A DNA stretch of 64,000 nt from NCBI GenBank assembly GCA_948099385.1, contig CANUEZ040000113.1, positions 4,166,501-4,230,500 on the forward strand. Reading direction: 5' to 3'. Made by a program: the position numbers and the translations under genes. How positions within the stretch are numbered: the first letter of the stretch is position 1; every line of letters starts with the position of its first letter. Of this stretch, positions 10,406 to 22,022 are shown in pieces. The notes under the pieces are model-generated. The model ran no database searches. It had not been told where the DNA came from and worked only from the letters and a program-made list of their open reading frames with translations. The DNA comes from Fasciola hepatica (taxonomy: Eukaryota > Platyhelminthes > Trematoda > Plagiorchiida > Fasciolidae).

Positions 10406-10490
10406 ATGTGATCCCGTAGCACTAAGCATTCGGTCTTCAGTCTTCCGGTAAACGTCAGTGGAAGCCATGCCGCATGAGCTCCATCGCATC
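8540..10490 (-). pseudogene. LINE reverse transcriptase relic (copy B1)
   Basis: On the minus strand, from about 10450 downwards: a linker and RT entry (ELTVSEYEVLHELKS, then RAAGPGTVHPEI and VPEDWRK near 10210); NYGPVSL near 10140; an altered F.KAFDS box (SRASDSADH) near 9930; and VLGPLLFPLCINDL near 9750-9710. The relic is interrupted by an LTR (8949-9279), then continues with RWVQRLASRVITG, RRTGRGDLTETFKI and FTTRVVPKWNRLS to about 8540. The catalytic YADD box is not recognisable. Stops and frameshifts are frequent. Its twin is at 29140-31330. Confidence 0.8.
8949..9279 (-). repeat. Truncated BEL/Pao LTR in LINE copy B1
   Basis: Reverse-complemented, this is the first ~330 bp of an LTR related to those of elements 1 and 2. 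It begins TGTACCGACCGG at 9279 and keeps the conserved ACGTGCTC...GAGGTTCGTATC and TTCGGGATC blocks. The terminal part (to GTAACA) is missing at 8949. It splits the LINE RT between the late palm and the C-terminal region. The identical truncation occurs at 29553-29883. Confidence 0.8.
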
Positions 10491-11608
10491 ACCTACTATT
10501 GACTCCGTTAAATGCACGCGCTCTTCTCATAATCCTCCATGTTATGATCCAGTTTCTTCTTAGGCGGTGCCTGGGACTCCTCTTCCAGTACTTCGGTCTA
10601 TACGGCGTTCCGGAGATTGGACACTCTCCTTGTCAATCGACAGATAGCCGGTGCACCGGTAGATTACACTTCACGGAGCTTTAGTCCGTGCTCTATGGTG
10701 TGGTCGTTATTTCTGAGATGGAATTCCGGCTGCAAGTGCGGGCCCAAATCACCGCTGTCGATCCGCCTGTCATCGATGAGGTTGCTCCAAAGACGTCAAC
10801 AGGCAATTGGTAGCAACCCGGTGGCTTTCAGGACCTCTTTATAGCTGAACCCACACACAGTCTAGCCACGAGGCTTGTGGCAGCGCGTTGCACTCGTTCC
10901 AGATTGGCTACCTGTGCAGCCGTGCATGGGTAGGTAGCCGGACCGCCGTATTCCAAGCGAGGAAGTGCATGCGAGGTATACAGCAATAGGAAGGCGTCCA
11001 GGGGTGGAGGCCCGAATGAACGGCGATTTGGACCAAGTATCTTCCACGTTGAGGCACAGGCTCTCTCAGTGTCTGCTCTTGCCTTCAGGTTGTCGGCGAC
11101 CAGACTGCGAGTTCCTTTTCCCCTTGCGTGCGACGGAGAACGATACTGTCAAAGCAGTAGCCGGAAGTACCATTGGGGCTACCATTCCTCATGTTCGCGC
11201 ATTTGGCTTTTTTAAGGATAGACCCCAGATGGTCCACCAAATGACCAAAGCATGGAGATCCTTCTGTAGTATCGCACCATCCCCTGCAGATAGAATGGTG
11301 TGCCGGATCTTGATGCCTTCGGCGCATGTAAGAATTAGGGATCGAAGCGTCTGTGGTAGGTCGTTCACAAACACTAGAAACAATAGGGGTCCTGGCACGG
11401 ATCCGTGCTGCACGCCACTACTGACTGGATACCACTCGGACTGTGACTGTGCACCTTTCACGGAGAAGGTTCAACAGACCTAGAAATCCTCAATCCAGTG
11501 AAGCTTGGGCCCGGAGAAGCCGACGGCCCGAAGTTTCAGCAACAAGCTGTTGCAAGGAATTTTATCGAGCGCCCCAATAAGGTCCACAAAGATGACTTTC
11601 GTGACATA
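10490..11608 (-). pseudogene. LINE reverse transcriptase relic, C-terminal part (copy A)
   Basis: Minus-strand reading from the element 2 junction: VIFVDLIGALDKIPCNSLLLKL (the F.KAFD box), GFSGPKLHWIEDF, GVQHGSVPGPLLFLVFVNDL near 11430-11380, a mutated catalytic box (AEGIKI where ADDIKI is expected) near 11330, then RLEYGGPATYPCTAAQVANL and LERVQRAATSL near 10900. It continues without a gap from the sequence at 22401, so element 2 inserted into a single LINE. The lost Asp pair, stops and frameshifts show a dead enzyme. Confidence 0.8.
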
Positions 11609-11986
11609 TGTAACAGCCGGTCGTGGAAAATCCCCCTTTTTTCCCTCGCGATTCAGTGTTTTTCCCAACATCACTCATTTCCATACACTATTGACTTGTC
11701 TTTACGAACTGGTTGTTTTTCTGGACCAATTGTTGTTTGTTCGCGCCCAGAGCGCTACTTTGACACATCCTTGTTCAGGACCTGCGTGACGCATGTGCTG
11801 TCTGCTCACACGCTGCTATTCGGTTTCTCGTTGTTGAGTCCTTGTGATCGTATTATTGAGGTTTGTATATTGTTTATGTCATTGTTTATCTTAATAATCT
11901 AGTATCGTAGAATATCACGGATAATCGTCTTCTGATTTCGGGATCCGTTGCGAATTTGGCTACGCATTGCTCAAAAGTTCGTAACA
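11609..11986 (+). repeat. 5' LTR of element 2
   Basis: This 378-bp LTR begins TGTAACAGCC and ends GTTCGTAACA. It differs from the 3' copy at about three bases, including GGTTG/GGTCG and GCATG/GCACG, and reads AAAAGTTCG where the 3' copy has AAACGTTCG. Confidence 0.95.
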
Positions 11987-12028
11987 ATACTCAATAGATC
12001 TATTTGGAACGAGGAGAAATCACGCAAA

Positions 12029-12999
12029 ATGCCGAGAAAAGGATCAAAAGCAGTCGAATCCGGACAGGAAGTAATACGGCAAGTCTCTGGGGAGGTTTTG
12101 GGTACATATGATTCTTTAGTTATTGCTAGATCGCCTAGTCCTGTCAGTGCTAGTTCATGTGTTATTGAGAACAATATTGATCGTAAGGATGTCGATTTAT
12201 ATAAGCTGAGAATACTAGAACTAGAGCAACAGTTACTTTCGGCTAGACTACAGGCGCAGGAAGCAGAGAAGTGTACACAGAAACAGCGAGAGCATGAGAC
12301 CAGTGACTTCGACGCTTTCGATAGGCTAGAGTGCAATAAGGTAGGGAACCCCACGCCGGTCGCCGACTATAAACCACCATCGATCGATCTGCCTAGAGTG
12401 GAGTTAACGGTTTTCGACGGGCGAGCTGAGCAATACTGCAAGTTTGTCAAACAGTTCGAGACGTTCGTTGAAAACAAGGTAAACGACCCTGGGCAAAGGC
12501 TTCTTTACCTTACTCACTACTGCCGAGGCCGAGCGCGAGAAGCTATCGACGGGTGCACCATGCTCGACCCAGAACAAGGCTACACAAGGGCAAGGAAGAT
12601 TCTAAGAGACTTGTTTGGCCAACCTTTCAAAGTAGCCCGTAACCTAATAGAGGGCGTGATGGCAGAGACAAAGAGAACCAAGGGCGACGTCTACACCATG
12701 GCCGACCTGGTGATCAAGATGCAGAACTGCTCAATAGCCCTCGACCATTTAGGTTACAGGGCTGACCTAGACGCCATGCACACTTTGGAAGGCATAGTCC
12801 GTCACCTCTCTCCCGAACTACAGGGTCGGTGGGCGGAAGAAGCTGAACGGATAAGCCGAGGCGACAGAGAAGCCAACTTTGAAGACCTGACCGAATACTT
12901 AGACAGGCAAGCGAAGATAGCTGACAGCAGATTCGGCCGACTCATTCGGGACAGCAACCGAGCAAACAAGCCCAGTACTAGCCAAGTCCAAACCCCTGT
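12029..12999 (+). pseudogene. Gag N-terminal part of element 2, cut by element 3
   Basis: The frame starts at the same MPRKGSK methionine as element 1 and covers the coiled-coil-like start and the whole DUF1759 gag region, with only scattered substitutions. It is cut just before the Cys/His knuckles (after SQVQTPV) by the nested LTR. The 6-bp stretch ccctgt at 12994-12999 is the duplicated target. The missing rest resumes at 17109. Confidence 0.9.
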
Positions 13000-13357
13000 T
13001 TAACGAACGAATACTGAAAATCCTTCTAAGTGTTCAACGTGCTTTGTGAATTTGACTATATTTAACATTATCTTGGAAAGCTCGCTCATACACCACACAT
13101 TTTCACGTTTGTTTATCCATGTGAGACATTTGAATTTGGCCTTGAACCGTTTCTGACTGTCGTGCTTGAGCCACGGGGCTTTGGACCTTTGGGTTCTACT
13201 GTGAAGTCTATTTGGCCGCATACTTGAGGTTCGTATATATTTGTATCCTTTGTGCATTTCAATTTAGTACCGTAGAAGCTACGAATCAATCTTGTTCTGG
13301 TTTTGGGATTCGTTTGAATTGGCTACGCGTTGCTCGATTTGCGAGATTTGACTTACA
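13000..13357 (+). repeat. 5' LTR of element 3
   Basis: This ~358-bp LTR begins TTAACGAACG, where the 3' copy begins TGTACCGAACG, and ends TTGACTTACA. The body looks identical to 16744-17102. The last 100 bp resemble the LTR ends of element 1 (GGGATTCG...GGCTACGCGTTGCTC), which shows distant kinship. Confidence 0.88.
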
Positions 13358-13395
13358 GTACTCAAGTGGAACCTGGACAAGAAAACTCATTGGAA

Positions 13396-15129
13396 ATGCC
13401 CAGACGAGGAAGCAAGGACATTTTGAGACAACAGGAAATAACTCGGCAAGTCTCTGGGGATGGTTCGGGTGTTATTGATTCTCTAGATAATACTAAGTTT
13501 ACTAGCTCTGTCAGTGCCAGGTCATATATTTCTAACCGCGATGCGTTTGACGATATTAGTACTTATAGAATGAGAGTAATAGAATTAGAAAACGAGCTGC
13601 GGTTAGCCAGAAAGGAAGCAGAGCCCCTTACACAAGGAACTGGTCTCAGAGAGCCAGCAAAGAGTCCACGTAGTTCACAATGTCAACATCGAAAAGGCAC
13701 TGTGATCGACGAATATAAACCCTTGAGACAGCCTGAAACTACCGAGGTTTTGGCTCTTGACCTGCCGAGAGTGGAGCTGTCCCACTTCGACGGGCACCCC
13801 GAGCAATACTGTATATTCATGAAACAGTTCGAAAATTTTGTTGAGTGCAAAGTTGCAGATCCTGGTCAAAGGTTTTTGTATTTATTACATTACTGTCGTG
13901 GGAGAGCCAAAAGTGCTATCGAAGGCTGCGCGATGCTTGATCCACCGATGGGGTACATCAGGGCGCGCAGAATCCTGAAAGATTTGTTTGGACAACCATT
14001 CAAGGTGGCTAGAAGCCTAATTGATAGTGTTTTATTGGAGGCGAAAAGGACTGAGGGCAAGGCTGAATCACTGTCGAGTTTGGTGATAAAAATGCAGAAT
14101 TGCAGTATAGCACTGGAGCACTTAGGATACCAGTCTGATCTGAATGCATTGCACACACAGGAATGCATTGTCCGATGTCTATCTATTGATTTACAGAGCC
14201 GATGGGCAGAGGAAGCTGAAAAAATAAATATGCTTGAGCGGGAATCTACGTTCAACGATTTGACGGAGTTCATAGGTCGTCAATCCCGTATCGCCAACAG
14301 CCGATTTGGACAAATCGTACGCGAAAGTTGCAGACTGGCGCGAAGGGAACCAACATCTCGAATTGTGGAGAAGGACTGTAACCAAACCCAGTCTTTGGCT
14401 AACATGCACATGATAAGTCAAGAACCCGAGAGGTCAGCTGAATGCAAGCTATGCAACTCCCTGCATCGGTTACCAGATTTTCCGACCTTTCATGGGATGA
14501 GTGTACCCGATCGGTGGTGCGCGGTAAAAAGGATTGGCTCATGCTTTATGTGTTTGAACAACTCTCATCGAGCCTCTGAATGCAGCTTAAGAGTGAAATG
14601 CAACCAAGACGGATGCTTTGGTAATCATCACTCGTTACTGCATGGCCTTCTCAACAATAGACCTATTCAGCCAGATGAACCCAAAATTGTCTGTTCAACG
14701 GGACATGATGATTTCAAACCGGCAAGATTAGGCATCGTACCTGTCGGTATCGTGACACCTAAAGGACTGAGGAGGGTCAATGCATTTTTGGACACGGGGT
14801 CGGATGCCTCGCTGATTACTCGCGAGCTTGTAGAAAGCTGTGAACTAGTAGGCGAGCCTACCTCGCTCACTATCAGCACGATTGCAGGGGGTCATGTTAG
14901 CAATTCTAAGAGGCTGACCCTGCAGTTAACGTCTTTATCTGATGAGGGGACCGTAGAAATTCCGGAAGCTTTTGCAATAGACAGCTTGCCAATGAGACCA
15001 GTCGACTCTGTTAGATCGATCGCCAAGAGATGGTCTCATCTCAGGGACATAGAGTTCAAAGAAGTTTCTAGCCCCCCACGTCGACATACTAATTGGATGC
15101 AATGTACCAGAGGCTCACTGGGTGCTTGA
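13396..15129 (+). CDS. Gag-protease of element 3, near intact
   Basis: The frame opens at the ATG at 13396 (MPRRGSK, matching element 1's start). It encodes a coiled-coil-like segment (RVIELENELRLARK), a DUF1759 gag region (FDGHPEQY...), Cys/His knuckles (CKLCN..., CFMCLNNSHRASEC, GNHHSLLH) and a DUF1758 aspartic protease with DTGSD near 14791-14805. Identity to element 1 is clearly lower than between elements 1 and 2. The frame is lost after about 15077: a run of six C (15072-15077) is followed by the expected IGC.VPEAHWVL reading in another phase, so one base has been gained or lost there. The last ~17 residues are out of phase. Confidence 0.85.
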   Translation: MPRRGSKDILRQQEITRQVSGDGSGVIDSLDNTKFTSSVSARSYISNRDAFDDISTYRMRVIELENELRLARKEAEPLTQGTGLREPAKSPRSSQCQHRKGTVIDEYKPLRQPETTEVLALDLPRVELSHFDGHPEQYCIFMKQFENFVECKVADPGQRFLYLLHYCRGRAKSAIEGCAMLDPPMGYIRARRILKDLFGQPFKVARSLIDSVLLEAKRTEGKAESLSSLVIKMQNCSIALEHLGYQSDLNALHTQECIVRCLSIDLQSRWAEEAEKINMLERESTFNDLTEFIGRQSRIANSRFGQIVRESCRLARREPTSRIVEKDCNQTQSLANMHMISQEPERSAECKLCNSLHRLPDFPTFHGMSVPDRWCAVKRIGSCFMCLNNSHRASECSLRVKCNQDGCFGNHHSLLHGLLNNRPIQPDEPKIVCSTGHDDFKPARLGIVPVGIVTPKGLRRVNAFLDTGSDASLITRELVESCELVGEPTSLTISTIAGGHVSNSKRLTLQLTSLSDEGTVEIPEAFAIDSLPMRPVDSVRSIAKRWSHLRDIEFKEVSSPPRRHTNWMQCTRGSLGA

Positions 15130-15928
15130 ACAGAGCATAAGCAATCGAAAAGAACCATTCGCTACGCGAACGATACTAGGCTGGACACTTCTCGGACCCC
15201 TGACGAGCGAACTTCAACAATCGGCATCAATAAATTGCTCAAATGTTGCTGAGAGAAGTGCCTCTGTAGAACACGATCAGCCTTTCGATATTGAATCCAA
15301 CGGTCCATCTCAGGAAAGCGAAGTTCACTCGAAGGATCAGTCGGCGCTTTCGATGGCGAATTCAAAGACGGGACTTCACAGTGGGCAACATGAAGTTGCT
15401 ATACCCGAGAGACCACCGTCAAGTCACTTATTGAGAAAAGGAGAAGTTGCCCGGAGGCTTTTGAAATATCTCAAAAAAGGACACCAGCAGGTCACCCAAA
15501 GCAGCTTGAAATTTGCCGACCCAGTGACAGTGTACGGTACCTGGGTGGAACTGCATGGCCGGCGGCGAAACAAAGTACCCTTTGCCAAAACAAAAATTGC
15601 TGAGCTGAAGTCAGTATCCCTAAACGAGCTCAAAACGACTGCACTGGTATTGGGTTTTAAGGTAGCACGAATGCTAAAAGAGAACTGCACCACCGCCGAA
15701 CTGAGCCTTGCCTATTGGACAGATCCTACAGTTGTGTTACATTACAGGAAACGGAAGAAACGAAGAACGTGTTCGAGACATCAGAGAGTTAATCCACTCG
15801 TAGCAGGAAACAGCGAGGAAAATGTTGATGATTCGAGCTCAAAACCACATACAAAAGACAAAGTAGCTCGCAGATCGCCTCGCTCCGAGTTACTCAGCAC
15901 TTTATTGCATTTCATGCCCTACAACTAA
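15130..15928 (+). pseudogene. Remnant pol of element 3: protease end joined to RNase H scrap
   Basis: The frame open from about 15122 begins with the end of the DUF1758 region (HWVLEQ...ILGWTLLGP). After a stretch I cannot align, it jumps to RNase H: FAKTKIAELKSVSLNELKTTAL corresponds to FAKARVAPLKSVSIPRLELSAA of element 1, and AYWTDPTVVLHY to FWTDSTIVLYY. RT motifs, the YVDD box, the integrase and the DUF5641 tail are absent. This is an internal deletion product, not an enzyme. Confidence 0.8.
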
Positions 15929-16743
15929 TCAACTGGACCCATTTTTTCTGAAAGGTTGCAAATGTACTTAGTTCCAGTTTCTATCTAGCGTGCACGTAGG
16001 TGAAGAGGAGAAATTCACCAGTATTTCACTTGAACAGTTCAGGTGAGGCATACTAGCTCTGAGCACATTGTGAAACTATTATTATCTTTAAAGAAGAACA
16101 TTTATTTACATTTTATACAATATTGATTGTCACATATTTTGTGCACAGAAAAACTTTGAAATACTCTGATAGATGTCAGTATTCGATCAATCTCCGTGTT
16201 CATGTGTATTTCGATACTGTCCGCCGTACACTTGTTTTCGAAATTTATTCATAATCAGAAACCGGTTTTCATTTCTTTCGGAAGATTTGGTGCGTTAATT
16301 TTATGTAATTCCACTGGTTCGTGACCTGTCAATTTTACGCGATATCTCATTAGGCGTTGCACCTGCGTTCAACTTCTGCGCTCAAGCTTGTAAACAAAAT
16401 TAGTCTAACCAGTTGCTGCAATGGGTTACCGCTTGTGATGCTTAGACTTATTTCGTGCGGCGAAACACTTCACTCTGCGAAGCCTTCATCTTCATCGTGC
16501 GTCTGACTATATGCGCCGGTTTCCTGATGAATATGTCAATCTCAAGTTGTGCAGCGGGATTTGGAATTGATTCCTTATGGATTGTGCGATGATAACTACG
16601 GCAAAAACCTGTTTCACGTTCAGATAACACAGGAAGTTAGTATCCACAGGCACTGACAATAAGTTAAAGGTAGATAGGGTGAGAATCATGACCCCTTCCT
16701 GAACCTTAGACAACCATTTTCGCGGAAGGATTTTGGCCGGCGG
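15929..16743 (+). other. Non-coding 3' part of element 3
   Basis: This AT-rich 0.8 kb has no significant reading frame. It ends with the GGATTTTGGCCGGCGG tract that corresponds to element 1's polypurine region, directly before the 3' LTR. I recognise nothing else. It fills the place where integrase coding sequence would lie in a full element. Confidence 0.6.
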
Positions 16744-17102
16744 TGTACCGAACGAATACTGAAAATCCTTCTAAGTGTTCAACGTGCTTTGTGAATTTGA
16801 CTATATTTAACATTATCTTGGAAAGCTCGCTCATACACCACACATTTTCACGTTTGTTTATCCATGTGAGACATTTGAATTTGGCCTTGAACCGTTTCTG
16901 ACTGTCGTGCTTGAGCCACGGGGCTTTGGACCTTTGGGTTCTACTGTGAAGTCTATTTGGCCGCATACTTGAGGTTCGTATATATTTGTATCCTTTGTGC
17001 ATTTCAATTTAGTACCGTAGAAGCTACGAATCAATCTTGTTCTGGTTTTGGGATTCGTTTGAATTGGCTACGCGTTGCTCGATTTGCGAGATTTGACATA
17101 CA
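16744..17102 (+). repeat. 3' LTR of element 3
   Basis: This 359-bp LTR begins TGTACCGAACG and ends TTGACATACA. The body appears identical to the 5' copy. An open frame runs from it into element 2's gag, but this fusion is accidental. Confidence 0.88.
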
Positions 17103-17108
17103 CCTTGT

Positions 17109-20100
17109 ACGGGAATATCCAAAGTACCAGCCTTGGACCAATACCCATGCCATTTCACGAGATGCTACGGCGAAACCAAATTGCAGATCCTGTGGTACTA
17201 GCCATGGCCTACCAGAATGCCCCAAGTTCGGCAACGCCACAATAGTCGAACGGTGGGGAATGGCGAGGATGGCAGGAGCATGTTTCATCTGTCTCAACAC
17301 CACGCACCGGGCAGCAGCCTGTAGAACAAGGAATCGATGTGGTTACGAGGGCTGCACGGGCAGACACCATCGGCTTCTGCATCAGGCGAGAGTAACCATA
17401 TCCGAGGCGAGTGCCAAGCCCAGCGTGATTTGTTCAACTTCACTATCTGCCAGTAAACCGGTACGTTTAGGCGTAGTGGCCGTGGGAGTAGTGACTCTGA
17501 CTGGGATAGTCAAGGCGTTGGCTTTCGTTGATAGTGGATCCGACACCACTTTAGTGAAAGAGCGGTTTGCCGACAAACACCAATTGGCTAAAGGTGCGAC
17601 GTCGTTAGCGGTGAGCACGGTGGGCGGAACACAGGTAATGACTGCCGGTAGATTAAGGCTGCAACTCATCTCTCTAGACACTAACGAGGAAATTGAACCA
17701 ACGGAGGCATTCACCTTAGCGGATCTCCCCATGCGAGCACCAAGGTCGGTGAACGCAATCTTGACTCGGTGGCCCCACCTGCAGGATGTAACCGTTGTAG
17801 ACTGGGAAGATGATGAGGTGGATATCCTCATCGGATGCGACGTGCCAGAGGCGCATTGGGTGCTTGACCAAAGAGTGGGCGACCGCCAGGCACCTTATGC
17901 CGTACGCACGGCTCTGGGATGGATGTTATACGGTCCAGTAGGGGTACGCGGTTCCGTGAATTACTTATCCGCCGAAACGGACCGCATAGAGTATAGTCTG
18001 CAACGGCTGTATGAAAAGGAGTTTCATGACATTGGAGACGAAAGACCGACGTTGTCTCAAGAGGATCACTTCGCTCTACAAACGGTGCCGCAAGGCACTA
18101 GAGGCCTCAAAAACAGTTCGAGGTTCCCTCCCATGGCGCACACCGGTCGACCCGTGGACTGACAACAGAAAAAATATGTTCTCCAACGATTACTACGAAT
18201 AAAAGAACGCTTTATTCGAGACCAGAATCTGTGGGAACGATACGCGGATTTGATGAAGCGAAACGAGACCCTCGGTTACGTTGAAAAGGTGCCTGTCAAC
18301 ACCGATAGCAAGAGGGGTATCTGGTATCTGCCTCACCATCCGGTTATCAACCCCAAGAAACCCAATAAACTGCGGGTGGTTTTCGACTGTGCGGCCAAGT
18401 TCCAGGGCAAGTCGTTAAACGATCGCCTACTACAGGGGCCTGACTGGACCACACCACTGATCGATGTTTTGTGCCGTTTCAGAGTGGGTAAAGTGGCTTT
18501 GTCTGCTGACATTAGGGAAATGTTCCATCAGGTGAAGATTCCGGTAGGAGAACGAGATGCTTTGCGTTTCCTGTGGTGGGAAGGGAGCGACCGGGACAAC
18601 GCAGTGGTGAATTATAGGATGACCGTCCACCCCTTCGGAGCCATATCGTCACCATTTTGTGCCAACTACGCCCTCCGAGAATCAGCGAACAAACATGGCG
18701 ATCTGGTACATCGGACGGTGGTAGAAAGCGTCAGCAGGAACTTCTACGTCGACGACTACCTTGGGTCATTCGATGATGTGGAATCAGCTCTAGAGCAGTT
18801 CAGGGGTCTGACGAGATTGCTGGAAGAGGGCGGCTTCCATCTAACTAAATGGATGTCGAACGCTTCAGAAGTGCTGAAGGTCATCCCGTATCACGAAAAG
18901 GCCGAAAGAGTAAGAGATTTGGACGGCTCTTCACTTCCTATCGAGCGCACTTTAGGGATACAATGGGACGCGGAAACGGACGATTTTGTTTTCGAACTGA
19001 ACGTTCCCGAGCTGCCAATAACCCGTCGTGGCATACTATCTGCCGTCTCAAGTTTGTTCGACTCGCTCGGTTTCGTCTTACCATGGCTGCTACCCGGAAA
19101 GATCTTGATGCAGCGGCTGTGCCGTAAGAAAGTTGATTGGGACCAGTCACTGGACCGAGGGGACCGGCTGGACTGGGAAGAATTTTTGAACACCTTGAAG
19201 AAATTAGGAGACATAAGAATCCCACGATGTTTGACTCCTGGCCATACGACACGGACTGGAGAACTACATGGCTTTTCCGATGCATCCGAAGTCGGTTATG
19301 GAGCTGTGGTGTACGGACGATGGTGCGCAGGAGATGGACAATATACCACGAGGATCCTGTTTGCCAAAGCCCGCGTTGCTCCACTGAAGTCGGTCTCAAT
19401 CCCACGCCTTGAACTCAGCGCAGCCGTGTTGGCAGTCAGGGTGGTGCAAGCTGTGAAGAGATGTTTCGATCTCTACATTTGGTCGGTGAGCTTCTGGACG
19501 GATTCAACGATAGTACTTTACTACATTAACAACGTCTGGAGCCGGTTTAGTACTTTCCTTGCTAACCGGCTCACGATTATCCACGATGAATCAGCCACGC
19601 ACCAGTGCAGTCATGTCAGGTCTGACGATAATCCGGCCGACCTGTGCTCCCGAGGTGCGAACAACTTCAGGCAACTGGACACGTGGACGAGAGGGCCAAA
19701 CGTCCTGCAATTGCCCAAACAGGACTGGCCCGCGTTCGAATTAAAACCCCCTACGGAATTGGAACTGGAGATCAAAGTCGTAGTGATAGCAACCAACGTC
19801 GTCGAAGCGTCGCCCATTTTATCGCGACTGGTCAGGTTTTCTTCCTGGATGAAGACGCTTCGTTCACTAGTTCGGTTAACCAGGTTCAAGATAAGTTTAC
19901 TAGTCATGAAAGGGCTACGGCCCTCAGGTCGGATACCGGTCGGCCCGATAAGTCCCGATGAGCTACAAGCGGCAGAGTACGGTATTTTCAGAACGATACA
20001 ACGCGAGGCTTCCGCCCGAGAACTCGAGAGGGCGGAAGAAGTGGGACCGACCAATACAGACATGCGATCTCCAAGAGGCGAACTGAAGCGTTTAAACCTC

Positions 20101-21335
20101 AAACTCATCAACGGACTGCTGCGGGTGGATGGTAGGCTGACCAACGCACACCTGAACTTCGACACAAAGTATCCTTTACTGCTGCCTGCGAGACAACCTG
20201 TAGTAGAGCTAATGATTCAACACGTCCACGCCATGGAGGGACATGCCGGGGAAAGTCACGTGACGAGCGTCATCCGAAAGCGTCTTTGGTTGTTGAGAGG
20301 ACGAGAGACTGTAAAACGCGTAATCCGACGGTGTGTGCAATGCAGGAGACGCAATGCCACAGCAGGCAAACAACTCATGGCCCCACTACCAGAATGCAGG
20401 GTGACTACGGGCTGGTGGCCGTTCAGTGACACCGGGTTGGACTATTTCGGGCCCTTGTGGATCAAGTGCGGGAAAAGATTAGAAAAGCGATACGGATGTA
20501 TCATGACGTGCATGAAGTCACGCGCGGTACACCTAGAAGTCGCACATTCGATGACGACCGATTCGTTTCTACGGGCCTTGCAGAGATTTATCAACCAAAG
20601 GGGCGTACCGGTCGATATATACTCAGATGATGGATCGAACTTTGTGGGCGCTCACCGGGAATTGCAGCGTTGGCACAAGAACATAAACAGAGACGAACTG
20701 CAGAATCGAACCGTGGCCTACGGCATACGATGGCATTTCAACCCCCCACAGGCCAGTCACCGAGGCGGCATATGGGAACGCATGATCCGGTCCGCCAGAC
20801 GGATATTGCTGTCAATCATGTAGCAGCAGCCGCCCGACGACGAGACGCTAAACACCGTCATGACTGAGGTGGAGCGAATCCTGAACAACCACCCCCTGGT
20901 TCCAGTATTGAACGGCGACCCCACCCACCTGGCGCTCACCCCGAACGACTTATTGACGCTAAGGTCGAACGAGGGTTTCCAAGGGCCGGTAAACCTTCGT
21001 GGGAGCTACATCCACGGGTGGAAGCAAGCGAACTATCTGGCCAAGGTCTTCTGGAGGCGATGGATACGGGAGTACCTACCGGCTTTGCAGACTCGACAGA
21101 AGTGGCTGGCCAAAACAAGACCATTCAAAGTTGGGGACGTGGTTATGATCGCCGACGAACGCCCTCACATTTCAGCGCTTGGTCTTTGGGAGTAGTTACG
21201 GAAACCATCAAAAGCACTGACGAAATGATAAGAACGGTGAAGGTGAAGACAGCTAACGGAGTGCTCATTCATGACATACGCAGTATTAACCTACTCGAGA
21301 GCGAAGACGGAGGAGATGACAACCCTGAGGCCTAG
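17109..21335 (+). pseudogene. Element 2 gag end and pol, disrupted
   Basis: The sequence resumes at VREYPKYQPW and follows element 1 closely: Cys/His knuckles, DSGSD protease, RT with YVDD near 18750, RNase H, HHCC zinc region, integrase and DUF5641. Lesions relative to element 1: two single-base losses near 18108-18130 (shortened A and C runs); a two-base gain near 18172; GAG to TAG at 20821-20823 in the integrase after SIM; and a one-base gain near 21160. The second integrase motif reads YSDDGSNF, with Asn to Asp next to the retained catalytic Asp. The polyprotein cannot be made. Confidence 0.93.
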
Positions 21336-22022
21336 TAAACTTTTTTCACACCAGTAATCGAGGTGGGTAAAGAAACACCATATATACCACACGGTCTCCG
21401 TCAAACACGTTAAGGTGCTCGCGGTCCTTTCGTTGACATTACAGAAGGTTCTTTCCGATATGTGGTGATGAATGCGATTCCATTATACATCCCGATACAT
21501 ACACACATGCACGACGCACTCTACATCCCGTAAACCCATCATACATGTGACAGTGTTCTTTATTTGCCTTTTGTTTACGCTACCGAATACCCTTGCATAT
21601 GTGGAAGTAGCGGAGCTCAGGTCACACACACATGCTACATTTTACTCGTCTCCTTGCCACGCGGTCTTTTGCTGACATTGCAGAAAGTCCTCCTTTGATG
21701 TGTAGTCATACCTGTGATTTCATTGTAACCTCGGCACACACACACACACACTCAAGCACGTACTTCCAGGACCGGACGGCCCCTTACAAGGACAACGTCT
21801 ATGCGACCATTCACGCCCGCCATCGGTCATTTGGTCTTGTGGAAGATGTAGACTAGCCTCACGTCTATGTAGCCAATGGATTAGGTGCGACCAGTAGTAG
21901 AACGTTGACGACGAGCATTAGACGCGCGCACTGACAGCAGGGCCTAGGCAGGTAGGAAGAATCAGTACCTTTATACCGAACCTTTGAATCTGCTAAGGAC
22001 CCAGGAAGATTTTGGTGGGCGG
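21336..22022 (+). other. 3' untranslated region of element 2
   Basis: This is homologous to 6120-6825 of element 1 with scattered substitutions and a shorter CA repeat (21735-21752). It ends in GGAAGATTTTGGTGGGCGG, the likely polypurine primer, before the 3' LTR. Confidence 0.8.

Larger units (their letters stand above)
13000..17102 (+). mobile_element. Element 3: RT-deleted BEL/Pao element nested in element 2
   Basis: This 4.1-kb element of a different BEL subfamily has LTRs at 13000-13357 and 16744-17102. It is flanked by ccctgt (12994-12999) and ccttgt (17103-17108), a 6-bp TSD with one mismatch. Removing element plus one TSD copy restores element 1's sequence at that point. The interior keeps gag and protease and a scrap of RNase H, but no RT core and no integrase. 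It could have moved only with proteins supplied by another copy. The 5' LTR's outer end lacks the G of the terminal TG. Confidence 0.88.

Noticed and set aside
16957..17108. Apparent fusion frame from the element 3 LTR into element 2 gag
   Set aside because: Created by chance at the insertion junction. The LTR part is non-coding in other copies.
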